Part shown: one piece after another, positions 20,066 through 29,227 of the stretch
How positions within the stretch are numbered: position 1 is the first letter of the stretch
Layout: each line of letters begins with the position of its first letter
NCBI GenBank assembly: GCA_963719275.1
Contig: CAVRBT010000006.1
Coordinates: 186,001 to 250,000 of the forward strand
Source of the DNA: AC-32 sp963719275
Lineage (GTDB): Bacteria > Actinomycetota > Thermoleophilia > Gaiellales > Gaiellaceae
Direction: 5' to 3'
Length of the DNA: 64,000 bases
Notes under the pieces: generated by a model
The model's database searches: none
The model's input: the letters and a program-made list of their open reading frames with translations, nothing else
Told to the model about the DNA's origin: nothing
Made by a program: the position numbers and the translations under genes

Positions 20066-21451
20066 GTGGCTCTCAACGATCTTCTGCGGGTTCTCTGGCA
20101 GCGAAAGCTGCTCATCATCGCCATCGTCGGCGTCGTGATCGCCGCGGCCTTCGCGGCGACGAAGCTGGTCACGCCCAAGTACGAGTCGACGGCGACGCTG
20201 GCGCTGACGCCGAAGGGCTCCGGCGGCAATGACCTGATCCTCTACGGCATCCTCGACCAGGTCGTGCCGTTCTACGCGGACGCGGCCGGGTCCCGCACCA
20301 CCCGCGAGCGCGCGGCCAACCGGCTCGGGCGGAGCCTCGGCGACATCACGGTTCAGACCTTCAAAGGCACCGGTCTGATGAAGATCAAGGCGCGGAGCTC
20401 CAAACCGCGGCTCGCGCAGGCGAGCGCGGCCTCGGTCGCCGACGTCGTGCTGGGCCGCGCCGAGCTGGGCGAGATCGGGACGCCGTCGTTCAAGCTGAAC
20501 GAGATCGACGCGCCCGCGCTGCCGACGTCGGCGGTGTTCCCGCGCACCCGGCTGACCCTCCTCGTCGCCGCGCTGCTCGGCCTCGGCCTCGGCCTGGCGG
20601 CGGCGCTTCTCCGCGAGAACTTCGCGACGAAGGTGGAGACCGCCGAGGACCTGGCTGTCGCCAGCGGCCTGCCGGTGTTCGCCGAGGTTCCGGCCGAGAC
20701 CGCGATCCTGAAGCTCCGCTCCGCCGACGATCTCGCCACGCAGCCGCGGCTCCATGTCGTAGCCGAGGCACTGCGCGACCTGCGCACGAACCTGCTCTTC
20801 ACCGACGACAGCATCCGCTCCGTGGTGATCACGAGCCCCGACGGCAGCCACGGCAAGACGACCGTCGCCTTCGGGCTCGCCGCGACGCTCAGCCGCGCCG
20901 GCGCTCGCACGATCCTCGTCGACTGCGACCTTCGCCGCGGCCGCGTCGCCGAGCTGCTCGAGCTCCCGCGCACGCCCGGCCTCATGGACGTCCTCATCGG
21001 GGAGGCCCAGCTGGAGCGCGTCATCCAGCCGACAGGTGACGGCCTCGACGTGCTCGTCGGCGGTCGCCGGTCGGGCGACCCGGGCGAGCTGCTCACGCAA
21101 GAGTTCCCGGCGGTGCTGGCCGAGCTGGAACGCGAGTACGACGCGGTCATCATCGACGCCACGCCTGTAATCCCGATCAGCGACGCGCGCATCCTCGCGC
21201 GCTACGCCGACGCGACCGTGCTCGTCGCTCGAGCGGGGACCGCCTCGCGCCGGCACGTGCGCCAGGCGGTGGAACGGCTCGCGCTGATCTCGGTGCACCC
21301 GACGGCCGCGGTGCTCAACCACTCCGGCGAGGTGAGCACGTCGAGCTACTACGTGCGGCCGACCGAGCCGGAGGACGTCGAGGCCATCGAGGCCGACACC
21401 CGGACGCGAAGCTCCCGGCGCCTCGCGCGCAAGCAGCGCGCTCGCAGCTGA
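20066..21451 (+). CDS. Wzz/Wzc-type polysaccharide co-polymerase with tyrosine-kinase domain
   Basis: A 461-residue protein in one chain: an N-terminal Wzz segment with a first helix (LLIIAIVGVVIAAAFAATKL), a short extracellular part, a second helix (~162-180), then a BY-kinase domain. The latter has a Walker A-like SPDGSHGKTT (257-266), Walker A' TILVDCDLRRGR (282-293) and Walker B YDAVIIDATPV. It controls polymer length and export in Wzy pathways. The tail holds only a SSYYVRP pair rather than a long tyrosine cluster, and then turns basic. The phosphatase gene downstream is the likely partner. Confidence 0.9.
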   Translation: MALNDLLRVLWQRKLLIIAIVGVVIAAAFAATKLVTPKYESTATLALTPKGSGGNDLILYGILDQVVPFYADAAGSRTTRERAANRLGRSLGDITVQTFKGTGLMKIKARSSKPRLAQASAASVADVVLGRAELGEIGTPSFKLNEIDAPALPTSAVFPRTRLTLLVAALLGLGLGLAAALLRENFATKVETAEDLAVASGLPVFAEVPAETAILKLRSADDLATQPRLHVVAEALRDLRTNLLFTDDSIRSVVITSPDGSHGKTTVAFGLAATLSRAGARTILVDCDLRRGRVAELLELPRTPGLMDVLIGEAQLERVIQPTGDGLDVLVGGRRSGDPGELLTQEFPAVLAELEREYDAVIIDATPVIPISDARILARYADATVLVARAGTASRRHVRQAVERLALISVHPTAAVLNHSGEVSTSSYYVRPTEPEDVEAIEADTRTRSSRRLARKQRARS

Positions 21452-21460
21452 CGGGGCACC

Positions 21461-22819
21461 GTGCTGTCCACCTACCGCCTAGAGGCAGCCGCCCGCCGCT
21501 TCGACGGGCTCCAGGCGCTCACGCTCCTCGGCCTCGCCGCTGCGGCCGCGGTGCTCGTCGCCGGCTCCGTGGCGATGCCGCGGACGACGTTGCTGCTCGC
21601 GATCGCGGCGGTCGCCCTCGTCTTGCTCGTCACCCGGATCGACCTGGCGATCCTCTTCGTCGTCGCGACGGCGCCGCTGGAAGGTGCGTTCGCGTCCGGG
21701 CCGGCCGGCGTCAGCGTGACGAAGCTGGCCGGCTACGTCTGCATCGCCGCCTTCGTCTACGCCTTCGTGAAGGAGCGGCGGCGGCTCGTGTTCGAGCCCG
21801 GCCAGGCGATCGTGCTCGGGATCCTCGGCATCGCGCTGCTGTCGACGGCCTGGGCGGACGACGCCTCGGCCGCGATCACCACGACGACGCGCTACGCGAG
21901 CTTCGCCGCGATCTACGTGATCATCACGCAGTTCGGGCACGACCGCGTGCTGCAGCGGCGGGTCGCCTGGACGCTCGCGGTCACGTGCACGATCGCCGCG
22001 GTACTCGGTCTCTACTACTACCTCTACGGCAATGCGCAGCTCGCGACGCTGCCCCATGCGCAGCAGAACGACTTCGCCTTCATCCTCGCGACCTCGCTTC
22101 CCTTCATGTTCTTCCTGCTCGGCGGGACGCGCGCGTTGCGGCCGGTCGTGCTGGTGGCGATCGCGCTCGTGTCCGCGGCGCTCCTCCTCAGCCTCTCGCG
22201 AGGGGCCTTCCTCGGGCTCGCGGCCGGCTTCGTCCTGTTCGTCCTGACCGACCGGCGGCGGCTCCAGGTGACGATCACCGCGGGCGTTCTTGCCACCGTG
22301 GGGACGCTGCTCGTGATCCACAGCAACCCCCAGCGCTTCCACCAGGCGCTCACCCTGAAGCAGAACGTCGCACAGGAGAACGTCTCGACCCGCTTCGGCG
22401 CCTGGGACGCGGCCGCGCGGCTGGCCAGCGACCACCCACTGCTCGGCGTCGGCCCCGGCAACTTCCAGTTCCACTACAACGCCCTGACCGGGCAGCCGCT
22501 GGGGACGTTCACGCTGACGGTGGCGCACAACGCACTGCTCGACGTCGGCGCAGAGCTCGGCCTCGTCGCGATGTGCCTGCTCGCGCTGTACCTCCTGCTC
22601 ACCTTCACGCGGCTGACGAGCACGCTGAAACGCGGTTACGGCGATCCCGGCTTCGTACAAACGCTCCGGATCTCGCTCACGATCGCGATCGTCAGCGCGA
22701 TGTTCCTGTCGGAGCAGTACTTCCTGCCGTTCTGGCTGATCGGCGGCCTCGCGGCGGCGATCTGGGTGAACGGGCAGCGGCGCGAGACGGAGGCCGCGGC
22801 CGCCCGCACGGCGACATGA
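21461..22819 (+). CDS. O-antigen ligase/polymerase-like membrane protein
   Basis: A 452-residue protein of about 11-12 helices with a GTG start. The family loop appears as RFGAWDAAARLASDHPLLGVGPGNFQF followed by LTVAHNALLDVGAELGL, the H and surrounding G residues that define Wzy_C/WaaL proteins. It has no TPR tail, unlike the two other ligase-like proteins in the window. It follows the co-polymerase by 9 bp and overlaps the next glycosyltransferase in ATGA, so this is probably the polymerase of the locus. Confidence 0.88.
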   Translation: MLSTYRLEAAARRFDGLQALTLLGLAAAAAVLVAGSVAMPRTTLLLAIAAVALVLLVTRIDLAILFVVATAPLEGAFASGPAGVSVTKLAGYVCIAAFVYAFVKERRRLVFEPGQAIVLGILGIALLSTAWADDASAAITTTTRYASFAAIYVIITQFGHDRVLQRRVAWTLAVTCTIAAVLGLYYYLYGNAQLATLPHAQQNDFAFILATSLPFMFFLLGGTRALRPVVLVAIALVSAALLLSLSRGAFLGLAAGFVLFVLTDRRRLQVTITAGVLATVGTLLVIHSNPQRFHQALTLKQNVAQENVSTRFGAWDAAARLASDHPLLGVGPGNFQFHYNALTGQPLGTFTLTVAHNALLDVGAELGLVAMCLLALYLLLTFTRLTSTLKRGYGDPGFVQTLRISLTIAIVSAMFLSEQYFLPFWLIGGLAAAIWVNGQRRETEAAAARTAT

Positions 22820-23922
22820 GGGTCGTCTACGTCTCGACCATCGAGCGAGGCGGCCCGCTCACCCACCTGAGGCAGCTCGCACCGCGTGTCGCCGCGCAGG
22901 GCGTCGCCGTGCATGTGCTCTGCGGGAGCGAGTCGCTTGCCGAGACGTTCCGCGAGCTCGGCCTCTCGGCCGAGGCCGTGTCGGTCTCGCACAAGCTGGA
23001 CGTGCTCGGTGGCCGTGACCTCTGGCGCGAGCTCGACGGCGCGGACGTCGTCCACACGCACGACCGCCGGGCCGGCCTGTTCGGGCGGCTCGCCGGCCGC
23101 CTACGCGGCGCGCAGGTGCTCCACACGCTGCACGGGATGCCCGAGGAGATCGCGGCGCGCGTCGGGCGTCCGGACGCCCCGGACCCGCCCGGCGTCTCAC
23201 GCGGCCGGCTCGCCTGGCTAGAGCACGGCTACCTCCCGATCGAGGCCGCGCTGACCCGGCTCGGGCACGTCGTGGCGCCGTCGCAGGCAATGGCCGACTT
23301 CATGCTCGCGCACGGCTTCGCGCCGCAGCTCCTGCACGTGATCCCGTACGGCATCGAGCTGGACGGCGTCGCGGGAGCAAAGGAGCACGACGCTCTGGTC
23401 GCCGGGGTCGCCGCGAACCTCGAATACTGGAAGGGGATCGACGTCCTGCTCGAGGCGGCCCAGCTCGTAGAGCCGCCGCTGCGGCTGGAGATCTACGGCG
23501 TGGGTGCGCTCGGGGACGAGCTCGAGCGCCAGGCGCGGACTGGCGGCATCGACGCCCACTTCCACGGGTTCGTCCGCGACATGCGGGCCCGGTTGGCGCA
23601 GGTCGACGTCCTGGTCCAGCCGTCGCGGGCCGACAACCTGCCGCTCGCGATCCTCGAGGCGATGGCGAGCGGGATCCCCGTGATCGGGACGCGGGTCGGC
23701 GGCATCCCGGAGCTCGTCGTCGACGGCGAGACGGGAATCGTCGTCGAGCCCGAGAGCCCACCCGCTCTTGCAGCGGCGCTCGGCGCACTCGCGCGGAGCC
23801 CTGCGCGGCGCCGCGAACTGGGGCAGCGGGGCCGCGAGCGCGCCGCAGAGCATTTCTCGGCCGAAGGCGTCGCGCGCCGGACCGTGGCGCTGTACGAGGA
23901 GCTGTGCGGATCCTCCACGTGA
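22816..23922 (+). CDS. Family 4 glycosyltransferase
   Basis: A 368-residue GT-B enzyme whose ATG overlaps the previous stop (ATGA). The N-terminal domain has STIERGGPLTHLRQLAP and ADVVHTHDRRAGLFGRL. The C-terminal domain has VAANLEYWKGIDVLLEAA, LEIYGVGALGDEL and the donor motif DNLPLAILEAMASGIPVIGT. The following GGIPELV is typical of GT4. It is the first of four coupled genes running to the phosphatase. Confidence 0.93.
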   Translation: MRVVYVSTIERGGPLTHLRQLAPRVAAQGVAVHVLCGSESLAETFRELGLSAEAVSVSHKLDVLGGRDLWRELDGADVVHTHDRRAGLFGRLAGRLRGAQVLHTLHGMPEEIAARVGRPDAPDPPGVSRGRLAWLEHGYLPIEAALTRLGHVVAPSQAMADFMLAHGFAPQLLHVIPYGIELDGVAGAKEHDALVAGVAANLEYWKGIDVLLEAAQLVEPPLRLEIYGVGALGDELERQARTGGIDAHFHGFVRDMRARLAQVDVLVQPSRADNLPLAILEAMASGIPVIGTRVGGIPELVVDGETGIVVEPESPPALAAALGALARSPARRRELGQRGRERAAEHFSAEGVARRTVALYEELCGSST

Positions 23923-24944
23923 TCCAGGAGCTCCGGCCGGGAGGCGCGGAGCGGATCCTCGTCTCGGTGTACCGCGGCGCGCGCGAGGCGGGGCACGACG
24001 TGTTCGTCGCCGCCGCCCCGGGGATGCTCGCGGCCGAGCTCGAGGGGGAGCCGCTGCCCCTGCCGCTCGTGCAGCGGCGCCCGTGGCGGATCCCGGCCGC
24101 GGTGCATGCGATTCGGAAGGCCGTGCGGGGGACACGGCCGGACGTCGTCCACGCGTACAACCCGATGATGGGCTTCGCCGCCGGTCTCGCGACGCGTCGC
24201 GGCCGGCGGCCTCCGGGCCTGGTCAACCTCCAGGGCGGCGCCGAGGAGGACTGGCCGGCGGCGGTGCGCCTGGTGCGGCTCTCCGGCCTCGCTCCGGTCG
24301 CCTGCGGCCCGGGAGTCGCTGCCGCGATGGAGGCGCGCGGCCTCGCCCCGGTCGCGACGGTGCCCAACGCGGTGGGCCCCGCGCCGCGGCCCGCCGACCG
24401 AGCCGAACTGGGCTTCGCGGAGGGCCAGCGGGTCGTGCTCGCGGTCGGGCGGCTCGTCGAGCAGAAGAACCACGCGCTCGCGATCCGGGCGATCGCGGAG
24501 GTGCCTGACGCGGTCTTGGTGATCGCCGGCGACGGCGCGCTGCGCGGCGCTCTCGAGCGGCTCGCCGAGGAGACGGGCGTCGCCGACCGCGTCCGCTTTC
24601 TCGGCATGCGGCCGGACGCGCGTGCGCTGATGGGCGCCGCCGACGTCGTCGTCATGCCGTCGCGGTGGGAGGGACTGCCGCTCGCGGGGCTCGAGGCGCT
24701 CGCCTCAGGCACGCCGCTGGTCGCAACCGACGTGCGCGGGCTGCGCGAGCTTCTGTGCGACGGCGAGAACGCGCTGGTCGTGCCGGGGGATCCGCACGCG
24801 CTCGCGGCCGCGCTGCAGCGTGTCCTCGACGATCCGGAGCTCGGGCCCAGGCTCGCTGCGGCGGGGAGGCAGGTCGACGGCGCCGGCGACGACGAGCGCC
24901 TGATCGAGCGCTTCCTCGAGCTGTACGAGAGGCTGGCGGCATGA
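23904..24944 (+). CDS. Family 4 glycosyltransferase
   Basis: A 346-residue GT-B enzyme with a GTG start inside the end of the previous gene (19-bp overlap). Recognised segments are RILHVIQELRPGGAERIL, LVNLQGGAEEDW, the LAVGRLVEQKNHALAIRAI strand-helix, LVIAGDGALRGAL and EGLPLAGLEALASGTPLVAT (donor site). It is coupled to the next GT2 gene by ATGA. Its acceptor is unknown. Confidence 0.92.
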   Translation: MRILHVIQELRPGGAERILVSVYRGAREAGHDVFVAAAPGMLAAELEGEPLPLPLVQRRPWRIPAAVHAIRKAVRGTRPDVVHAYNPMMGFAAGLATRRGRRPPGLVNLQGGAEEDWPAAVRLVRLSGLAPVACGPGVAAAMEARGLAPVATVPNAVGPAPRPADRAELGFAEGQRVVLAVGRLVEQKNHALAIRAIAEVPDAVLVIAGDGALRGALERLAEETGVADRVRFLGMRPDARALMGAADVVVMPSRWEGLPLAGLEALASGTPLVATDVRGLRELLCDGENALVVPGDPHALAAALQRVLDDPELGPRLAAAGRQVDGAGDDERLIERFLELYERLAA

Positions 24945-25903
24945 GGGTTTCGGTCGTGATCCCGGCCTACGACGCGCAGGGCACCGTGGGCGGTGCGATC
25001 TCCTCGGCGCTCTGGCAGTCCTACTCCGACTTCGAGGTAGTGGTGGTGGATGACGGCTCAGGCGACGCCACCGGGGCGATTGCCGCGTCGTTCCCCGACC
25101 CGGTCCGCGTCGTAAGCCAGGAGAACGCGGGCGTCGCGGCCGCGCGCAATCGCGGGATCGCCGTGGCCCGCGGCGAGCTGATCGCCTTCTGCGACGCCGA
25201 CGACATCCTCCTGCCGCACCACCTCGAGGAGCTCGTCGCGACCTTCGACCGAAACGGCGGCGGCATCGCGACCTCCAACTGCTACTGGCTGTTCCCGAAC
25301 GGGATCCACCCGTCACGCGTGCGCTACAAGGGACGCCTTCCGCGGCCCGAGCGCCAGCGGCTCGCGATCCTGCAGCAGAACTTCGTCTCGACGATGTCGC
25401 TCTTCCCGAAGCGGCTCGCGGACGAGCTCGGCGGGTTCGCGACCGACCTCGAGGTCGCAGAGGACTGGGACTTCTGGCTGCGCGCGGTCTACGCAGGCGC
25501 GCGGGTCTCGCTCCAGCCGAGGCCGCTCGCGCTCTACCGCTGGGGCTCCGAGAGCCTCTCGGCCCAGCCGGCGCGGATGGACGAGCACGCGGAGGCGGTG
25601 CTGCGGCGTGCGGCCGCGCGAGACGACCTGACCGCGGAGGAGCGCGCCTATCTCGACCGCCGTCTCTCCGGGCCGAGCCCGGCGCAGCTCGGACGCGCCG
25701 GCGACGAGGCGCTCCGGGCCGGCCGGTACCGCGAGGCCGCCGCGAGCTACCGGCGCGCCGCGGAGCTCGTTCCCGTCGAGCCGCGGCTGGTCTGGAAGGC
25801 ACGCGTGCTGCGGGCCGCGCCGTGGTTGACAGGCCCCCTAGTGCGTGCGCGGCAACTCAAGATCGAGGACGCGGTCGGCTTCGACGAGAGGCACGTCCGC
25901 TGA
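24941..25903 (+). CDS. Family 2 glycosyltransferase
   Basis: A 320-residue GT-A enzyme starting at ATG 24941. It shows VSVVIPAYDAQGTVG, VVVDDGSGDATG, AAARNRGIAVARGELIAF, the metal-binding CDADDILLPHH, and EDWDFWLRAV as the catalytic-base region. A TPR-like helix pair (EALRAGRYREAAASYRRAAEL) sits near the C-terminus, and the final ~40 residues are basic. It ends in CTGA shared with the phosphatase. Confidence 0.92.
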   Translation: MRVSVVIPAYDAQGTVGGAISSALWQSYSDFEVVVVDDGSGDATGAIAASFPDPVRVVSQENAGVAAARNRGIAVARGELIAFCDADDILLPHHLEELVATFDRNGGGIATSNCYWLFPNGIHPSRVRYKGRLPRPERQRLAILQQNFVSTMSLFPKRLADELGGFATDLEVAEDWDFWLRAVYAGARVSLQPRPLALYRWGSESLSAQPARMDEHAEAVLRRAAARDDLTAEERAYLDRRLSGPSPAQLGRAGDEALRAGRYREAAASYRRAAELVPVEPRLVWKARVLRAAPWLTGPLVRARQLKIEDAVGFDERHVR

Positions 25904-26433
25904 GCGACCCGCTCCGCGTCGCCTTCGTCTGCACCGGAAACCGCTTCCGCAGCCCGCTGGCGGCGGGCCTGTTCTCTGCCGAGACGGAGGGGCTCTCCGT
26001 AGACGTCTCGTCGCTGGGGACGCTCGACCTCGGGCCGGTGCCCGCCTTGCCCGAGGCCGTGACGCTCGCCGAGGAGCTCGGCCTCGACCTGGCGAGCCAC
26101 CGCGCGCGACAGCTCGGCGGCCTGCGCGATCACGACCTCGTGCTCGGCTTCGAGCGCAAGCACGTGACGGCGGCGGTCGTGGACGGCGGCGCGGCCGTCG
26201 AGCGGACGTTCACGCTCCCCGAGTTGGTCGAGCTGCTGCGCGGGCTTTCGGCTCCGCCCGCGGATGCGCGCGAGCGGATCGCCGAGGCCCACGCCGCACG
26301 TCCGCCGGACTTCCGCAACCGGCCGCTGCCGGAGATCCGCGACCCGCTCGGCCTACCAGCGCCGGAGCAGCGGGCGGTCGCGCGGGCGGTGGAAGACCAG
26401 GTCTCGGAGCTGGCCGCAGCCCTCTTCGACTAG
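25900..26433 (+). CDS. Low-molecular-weight protein tyrosine phosphatase (Wzb-like)
   Basis: About 177 residues with the active-site loop VCTGNRFRSP (C-x5-R-S) at the N-terminus and a late EIRDPLG that carries the general-acid aspartate of the family. These enzymes dephosphorylate BY-kinases to cycle capsule export. The start is uncertain: CTG 25900 would overlap the upstream stop in CTGA like its neighbours, while GTG 25822 would give 26 extra basic residues. The loop has R and F where I and C are common. It overlaps the convergent deacetylase by 4 bp. Confidence 0.88.
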   Translation: MSDPLRVAFVCTGNRFRSPLAAGLFSAETEGLSVDVSSLGTLDLGPVPALPEAVTLAEELGLDLASHRARQLGGLRDHDLVLGFERKHVTAAVVDGGAAVERTFTLPELVELLRGLSAPPADARERIAEAHAARPPDFRNRPLPEIRDPLGLPAPEQRAVARAVEDQVSELAAALFD

Positions 26434-27527
26434 CCCCGCCGCCCCTCCCAGCGGTCGAGCGTCTCGGCGGCGGAACCTGCCCAGCCGCCCTGCTCATCGA
26501 TCCAGGCGAGCAGGCGCCGGTGGACGCCGTCGAAGCCGTTCGAGAGCCGGGGGTGGTGCTGCGGCGGGTGCCAGAGGATGGCGACCGCCCCGCCGTGCTC
26601 GACGACCGGCTCGAGCGCCTCGACCGCGGATTCGTACGCAGCGTCGGCGGAGAGTCCGAGGTAGCGCTCCTCCGAGAGCGTGGCGTCCATGACCGCGAGC
26701 GGCAGCTCCCAGCCGCCGGGCTCGCGCCGCTCGCCGTCCCAGAGCCGGTACGGATATGGTGTGCCCGCCCGCAGGCCCGGCAGCGACGGCCAGCCGATGC
26801 TCGAGTCGTAGCGCAGGCCCGCCTCCCGCAGCTCGGCCGCGAGCCGCGGCGGGTCGCTGCGGAGATAGTGGTGGCGCAGCCCCTGCGGCCGGTCGAGTGC
26901 CCGTGCCTCCTCGGCAACCGCGCCCGGCCGCTCGCGCGCCCGGTACGACGCGTGCAGCGCGACCTCGAGCCCGGCCGCGCGCGTTCGCTCGACCGCGGCC
27001 TCGAACGCCGGCCCGTACCGCTCCGGGTAGCCGTCCTGCGGCGCCTCCTGTCGCGTGAGGAAGAAACAGGTCGAGCCCCGGCCGCCCTCGGCCTCGAGCA
27101 TCGCCTGAAGCGGGAAGTCAGGGTCGCGGCCGTGCAGGGCGTCGACCGCGAACGTCGTGCCTTCGTGGAGGCGGCGCCGCGACCGGTGGGCGACCGATCC
27201 GGCGAGTTTTCGCGCGGCAGTCTTGAAGCCGCCGCCGCCGAGCAGGTCGACGTCGTGCGTAAGGGCGACGAGGAACCGTTCGCCGCCGGGGTAGGCGCGC
27301 CGCTCGAGCCCGAGGCCCGCCGCGATCTCCGCAACCCGCGGGCCGGGCGGCTCCGGCGGCGGAAGCGGCCGCCCGTGCGAGTCGAGCTCCGCGTTGCGCT
27401 CGCGCGCAAGGGTGAGTAGCGCGAAGACCTCGTCCAGCAGCGCGTCGTCGACGCGAACGGATTCGTCGAAGGGCAGCCCGAGCGCGTCCAGCAGCGCGTC
27501 GAGCGCGTACCGCCGTTCCGGCGTCAC
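26430..27527 (-). CDS. Polysaccharide deacetylase-like protein
   Basis: A 365-residue protein with a NodB-like fold: LTHDVDLLGG holds the D-D metal/base pair, LEVALHASYRA the first metal histidine, LRHHYLRSDPPRL and YDSSIGW the usual middle motifs, and AILWHPPQHH the late histidine. Such enzymes remove N-acetyl groups from surface polysaccharide. The GTG start overlaps the lysS stop in GTGA, an odd coupling of a tRNA synthetase with a surface enzyme. The family resembles deacetylases found at the ends of capsule loci. Confidence 0.82.
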   Translation of the reverse strand: MTPERRYALDALLDALGLPFDESVRVDDALLDEVFALLTLARERNAELDSHGRPLPPPEPPGPRVAEIAAGLGLERRAYPGGERFLVALTHDVDLLGGGGFKTAARKLAGSVAHRSRRRLHEGTTFAVDALHGRDPDFPLQAMLEAEGGRGSTCFFLTRQEAPQDGYPERYGPAFEAAVERTRAAGLEVALHASYRARERPGAVAEEARALDRPQGLRHHYLRSDPPRLAAELREAGLRYDSSIGWPSLPGLRAGTPYPYRLWDGERREPGGWELPLAVMDATLSEERYLGLSADAAYESAVEALEPVVEHGGAVAILWHPPQHHPRLSNGFDGVHRRLLAWIDEQGGWAGSAAETLDRWEGRRG

Positions 27528-28942
27528 CTCGAGCGCAGCGCGGGAAACAGGATCACGTCGCGGATCGCGTCGCTGCCGGTGAGCACCATCGTCAGCCGGT
27601 CGATCCCAACCCCGCAGCCGCCCGTCGGCGGCATCCCGTACGAGAGCGCCTCGACGAAGTCCGGGTCGCCGGGCTCCGACTCCTCCGCCCCCGCCTCGCG
27701 CTCGGCCTCCTGCATCCCGAAGCGCTGCGCCTGCTCCTCCGCGTCGTTCAGCTCGCTGAAGGCGTTGGCGAACTCCATCCCGGCGACCACGGCCTCGAAG
27801 CGCTCGACAAGCGTCTCGTCCTCGTCCGTCGTGCGCGCGAACGGCGAGAGCTCGATCGGCCAGTCGGAGACGATCGTCGGCTGGATCAGCTCGGGCTCGA
27901 CGAAGTGCGAGTAGGCGTGGTCGACCAGCTGCGCCCACGAGCGGTCGCGGTCCGTGTCGACGCCGGCCTCCTGCAGCTTCGCGCGCAGCTCCGCCTCGTC
28001 GCGCGACCACACGCCCTTCGCCTCGAGCGCCTCGACGAAGCGAACGCGCTGCCACGGCGGCGAGAGGTCGATCTCGTGGCCGCGGAAGGTCACCTTGCGC
28101 GTGCCCACGGCGTCGGCGGCCGCTGCGACGAGCGCCTCGGTGCGCTCCATCGTGTCGCGGTAGTCGGCGTATGCCTCATACCACTCGACCTGCGTGAACT
28201 CCGGCGAGTGCTTGTACGAGATGCTCTCGTTGCGGAAGTCCTTCGAGAGCTCGTAGACCTTCTCGAGCCCGCCGACGATCAAGCGCTTGAGGTAGAGCTC
28301 GTCGGCGATGCGGAGGTAGAGGTCGGCGTCGAGCTCGTTCGAATTGGTCACGAACGGTTGGGCGAAACCGCCGCCGTAGCGCGGCTGCAGAATCGGCGTC
28401 TCGACCTCGATGAAGCTCTCGCTGTCGAGGTACCCACGGACGGCCGCGACGATCTTCGTCCGGGTCAACGCAAGCTCGCGCGATTCCGGGTTCATCAGCA
28501 GGTCGAGGTAACGCTGCCGGTAGCGCGTCTCGGTGTCGGTGACGCCGTGGAAGGTGTCCGGCAGCGGCCTGCCGGGGCGCGCAAGGACGGTTGCATCGGA
28601 GACGGCAAAGATGAAAACCGACGGCTCGCCTCTCCTCGAGCGGAAAGGCACACCTTTCACGCCGAGGATGTCGCCGACGTAGATGTCGAGCTCGCGCGCG
28701 ACGTCCTTCACCGGACACAAGACTTGAATCCGCCCGGTCCGATCAACGAGATCGACGAACAAGACGCCGCCCATATCTCGGCGCGCCATTACGCGTCCCG
28801 CGATGACGACTTCGGTCGCGACTCCTTGCGGATCTTCAAGAAAGTCCTCGTCCCGCATGGACTCGATCACCCGATGTACCTCTGCGATCGACGAGCGCGG
28901 CACTTCTGCCTCTCGCGGCGGAAATCGCTTCGGCGACGGCAT
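27524..28942 (-). CDS. lysS: Lysyl-tRNA synthetase, class II
   Basis: A 472-residue enzyme that charges tRNA-Lys. An OB-fold anticodon domain (~45-150, VVIAGRVMARRDMGGVLFVDL) precedes the class II core with motif 2 (KDFRNESISYKHSPEFTQVEWYEAY) split around FRNE, and motif 3 GCGVGIDRLTMVL at the C-terminus. The N-terminus is ~25 residues shorter than in Bacillus. The ATG at 28942 is preferred; a TAGGCT box lies 10 nt upstream. It drives the deacetylase by GTGA overlap. Upstream lies a repeat-rich non-coding stretch. Confidence 0.97.
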   Translation of the reverse strand: MPSPKRFPPREAEVPRSSIAEVHRVIESMRDEDFLEDPQGVATEVVIAGRVMARRDMGGVLFVDLVDRTGRIQVLCPVKDVARELDIYVGDILGVKGVPFRSRRGEPSVFIFAVSDATVLARPGRPLPDTFHGVTDTETRYRQRYLDLLMNPESRELALTRTKIVAAVRGYLDSESFIEVETPILQPRYGGGFAQPFVTNSNELDADLYLRIADELYLKRLIVGGLEKVYELSKDFRNESISYKHSPEFTQVEWYEAYADYRDTMERTEALVAAAADAVGTRKVTFRGHEIDLSPPWQRVRFVEALEAKGVWSRDEAELRAKLQEAGVDTDRDRSWAQLVDHAYSHFVEPELIQPTIVSDWPIELSPFARTTDEDETLVERFEAVVAGMEFANAFSELNDAEEQAQRFGMQEAEREAGAEESEPGDPDFVEALSYGMPPTGGCGVGIDRLTMVLTGSDAIRDVILFPALRSR

Positions 28943-28992
28943 GTGACCCGGGAGCCTATCCGCCGTTGGATGTACCCAAGTCACCTCGACTC

Positions 28993-29083
28993 GGAGGCGG
29001 ACTTTGCTCGCCTCCACTCGTGACGCTCCGGGTTGCACCGATCCGAAGCACGTCGTCATGGCGCGCGGAGCGCGCGACGGACC
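28993..29083. repeat. Two-hairpin repeat, copy 1
   Basis: Hairpin A is GGAGGCG...CGCCTCC at 28993-29015 around a GACTTTGCT loop. After ~45 bp comes hairpin B, GCGCGC-GGA-GCGCGC at 29061-29075, inside GTCGTCATG...GACGGAC. The same two-part order recurs at 29228 and 42705. Confidence 0.6.
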
Positions 29084-29085
29084 CC

Positions 29086-29214
29086 GGGGTCAGGTCTTGC
29101 AGTGCCACATCTGCCCGCGGCGTGGTACGTCGAGAGCACAACGATCCGTCCACCGCCTGTGGACGAAATCGCTCGATGTCCGCACGCCAATGCGCTAATG
29201 CAAGACCTGACCCC
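29086..29214. mobile_element. MITE-like element with 16-bp terminal inverted repeats, copy 1
   Basis: The ends GGGGTCAGGTCTTGCA (29086-29101) and TGCAAGACCTGACCCC (29199-29214) are perfect inverted repeats. The 97-bp interior has no gene. Next to the left end is GTGCCACAT, also found (as TTGCCACAT) beside one end of the 42.5-kb element in the opposite orientation. It is probably a non-autonomous element or REP-like unit mobilised in trans. Confidence 0.65.
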
Positions 29215-29227
29215 GCGCGGGACTGGC

